From contig CAIZHL010000091.1 of NCBI GenBank assembly GCA_903932755.1, forward strand, positions 1 to 7,151: DNA of 7,151 bases. Reading direction: 5' to 3'. The DNA comes from an uncultured beta proteobacterium. GTDB lineage: Bacteria; Pseudomonadota; Gammaproteobacteria; Burkholderiales; Rhodocyclaceae. This document shows positions 6,720 through 7,151 of the stretch, one piece after another. Position numbers and translations under genes: made by a program. The stretch's first letter is position 1. Each line of letters begins with the position of its first letter. The notes under the pieces were generated by a model. That model did not search any database, was not told the origin of the DNA, and saw only the letters and a list, made by a program, of their open reading frames with translations.

Positions 6720-7151
6720 CTACTTCTTTGCCGCCATGGTGTAGGTACCGTCGGCATTGAACTTGACGTCGGCATCGAGGAAGAACGCCTGTACCTTGCC
6801 GCCCAGCAGCTTGACGGTGTCGAAGGCTTCGCCGGAACGGGCACCGGTGCCGCAGACGAACACCACCGGCTTGTCGGTCGGCAGGGTGGCGATCTTCTTC
6901 TCCAGCTCATTCATCGGGATGTTGACCGAGCCCTTGATGGTGCCGGAGGCGACTTCCTTGGGATCGCGTACATCGACCAGCATCACCGAAGACGGGTTGG
7001 CCTTCCACACCGCCTGGAAGGAATCGACCGTGACCGAGCCCTTTTCCTTGCCCGGCGCCAGCGCCGCCGAGCTTGCTGCCGGACTGCCAGCCGCGCCTGC
7101 GGGAGCGGCTGCGGCGACCGGTGCGCCATGCATCTTTTCCCACTCCGGATA
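6720..7151 (-). CDS. Rhodanese-type sulfurtransferase, 5' end outside the window (probably the second of two rhodanese domains)
   Basis: The frame is open to the window edge. After ATG 7133 there is an Ala/Pro-rich linker (to about residue 28 from that ATG), then a rhodanese domain: VTVDSFQAVWKANPSSVMLV, DVRDPKEVASGTIKGSVNIP, and the active loop CGTGARS with catalytic Cys94 and Arg99. The domain ends FFLDADVKFNADGTYTM. Rhodaneses carry sulfur as a persulfide on this cysteine and pass it to thiols. In-frame codons before ATG 7133 read YPEWEK, like the usual end of a rhodanese domain (GGYPxWEK). With the linker that follows, this suggests the gene continues upstream and encodes tandem domains. 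A start at ATG 7133 is possible but has only a poor ribosome site. Whether it is exported cannot be seen. Confidence 0.85.
   Translation of the reverse strand, partial: YPEWEKMHGAPVAAAAPAGAAGSPAASSAALAPGKEKGSVTVDSFQAVWKANPSSVMLVDVRDPKEVASGTIKGSVNIPMNELEKKIATLPTDKPVVFVCGTGARSGEAFDTVKLLGGKVQAFFLDADVKFNADGTYTMAAKK

Overview
The window is GC-rich proteobacterial DNA, and every gene I can support lies on the minus strand. Protein style suggests a betaproteobacterium, perhaps of the Rhodocyclales: a CheY of the beta/gamma type, a Cache-PAS-PAS hybrid kinase, and an exported DsrE protein beside a rhodanese. This placement rests on gene content and protein style only; there is no marker gene in the window.

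In the direction of transcription (high to low coordinates) the layout is as follows. (1) 7151-6720: the end of a rhodanese-type sulfurtransferase, open at the window edge and probably the second of two rhodanese domains. (2) 6651-6229: a small DsrE-family protein with a signal peptide, separated from the rhodanese gene by a perfect 10-bp hairpin. (3) 6191-5742: an unrecognised 149-residue soluble protein. (4) 5691-5269: a CheY-type single-domain response regulator with cysteine where the switch tyrosine normally sits. (5) 5268-4832: a stretch of about 437 bp without a convincing gene, holding a weak terminator-like hairpin, an inverted repeat and a C9/G5 tract. (6) 4831-1730: a 1033-residue hybrid sensor histidine kinase. 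(7) 1729-1542: an intergenic region with a 25-bp palindrome that closely fits the IscR type 1 operator. (8) 1541 to the window edge: a YyaL/DUF255 thioredoxin-domain protein, cut off at its C-terminus.

The first four genes are closely spaced and may be co-transcribed. Rhodanese and DsrE proteins both handle sulfane sulfur on cysteine, so they form a plausible functional pair, with the DsrE protein in the periplasm. CheY and the hybrid kinase are signalling proteins, but the gap between them argues against one simple operon. The thioredoxin-like gene appears to have its own control region. No mobile element, CRISPR array, tRNA or rRNA was seen.

I see no clear, wholly new system. The observations most worth following are the IscR-like operator before the YyaL gene, the altered CheY switch residue, and the ambiguous 5' end of the kinase gene, where a strong ribosome binding site sits in the wrong frame next to two homopolymer tracts.
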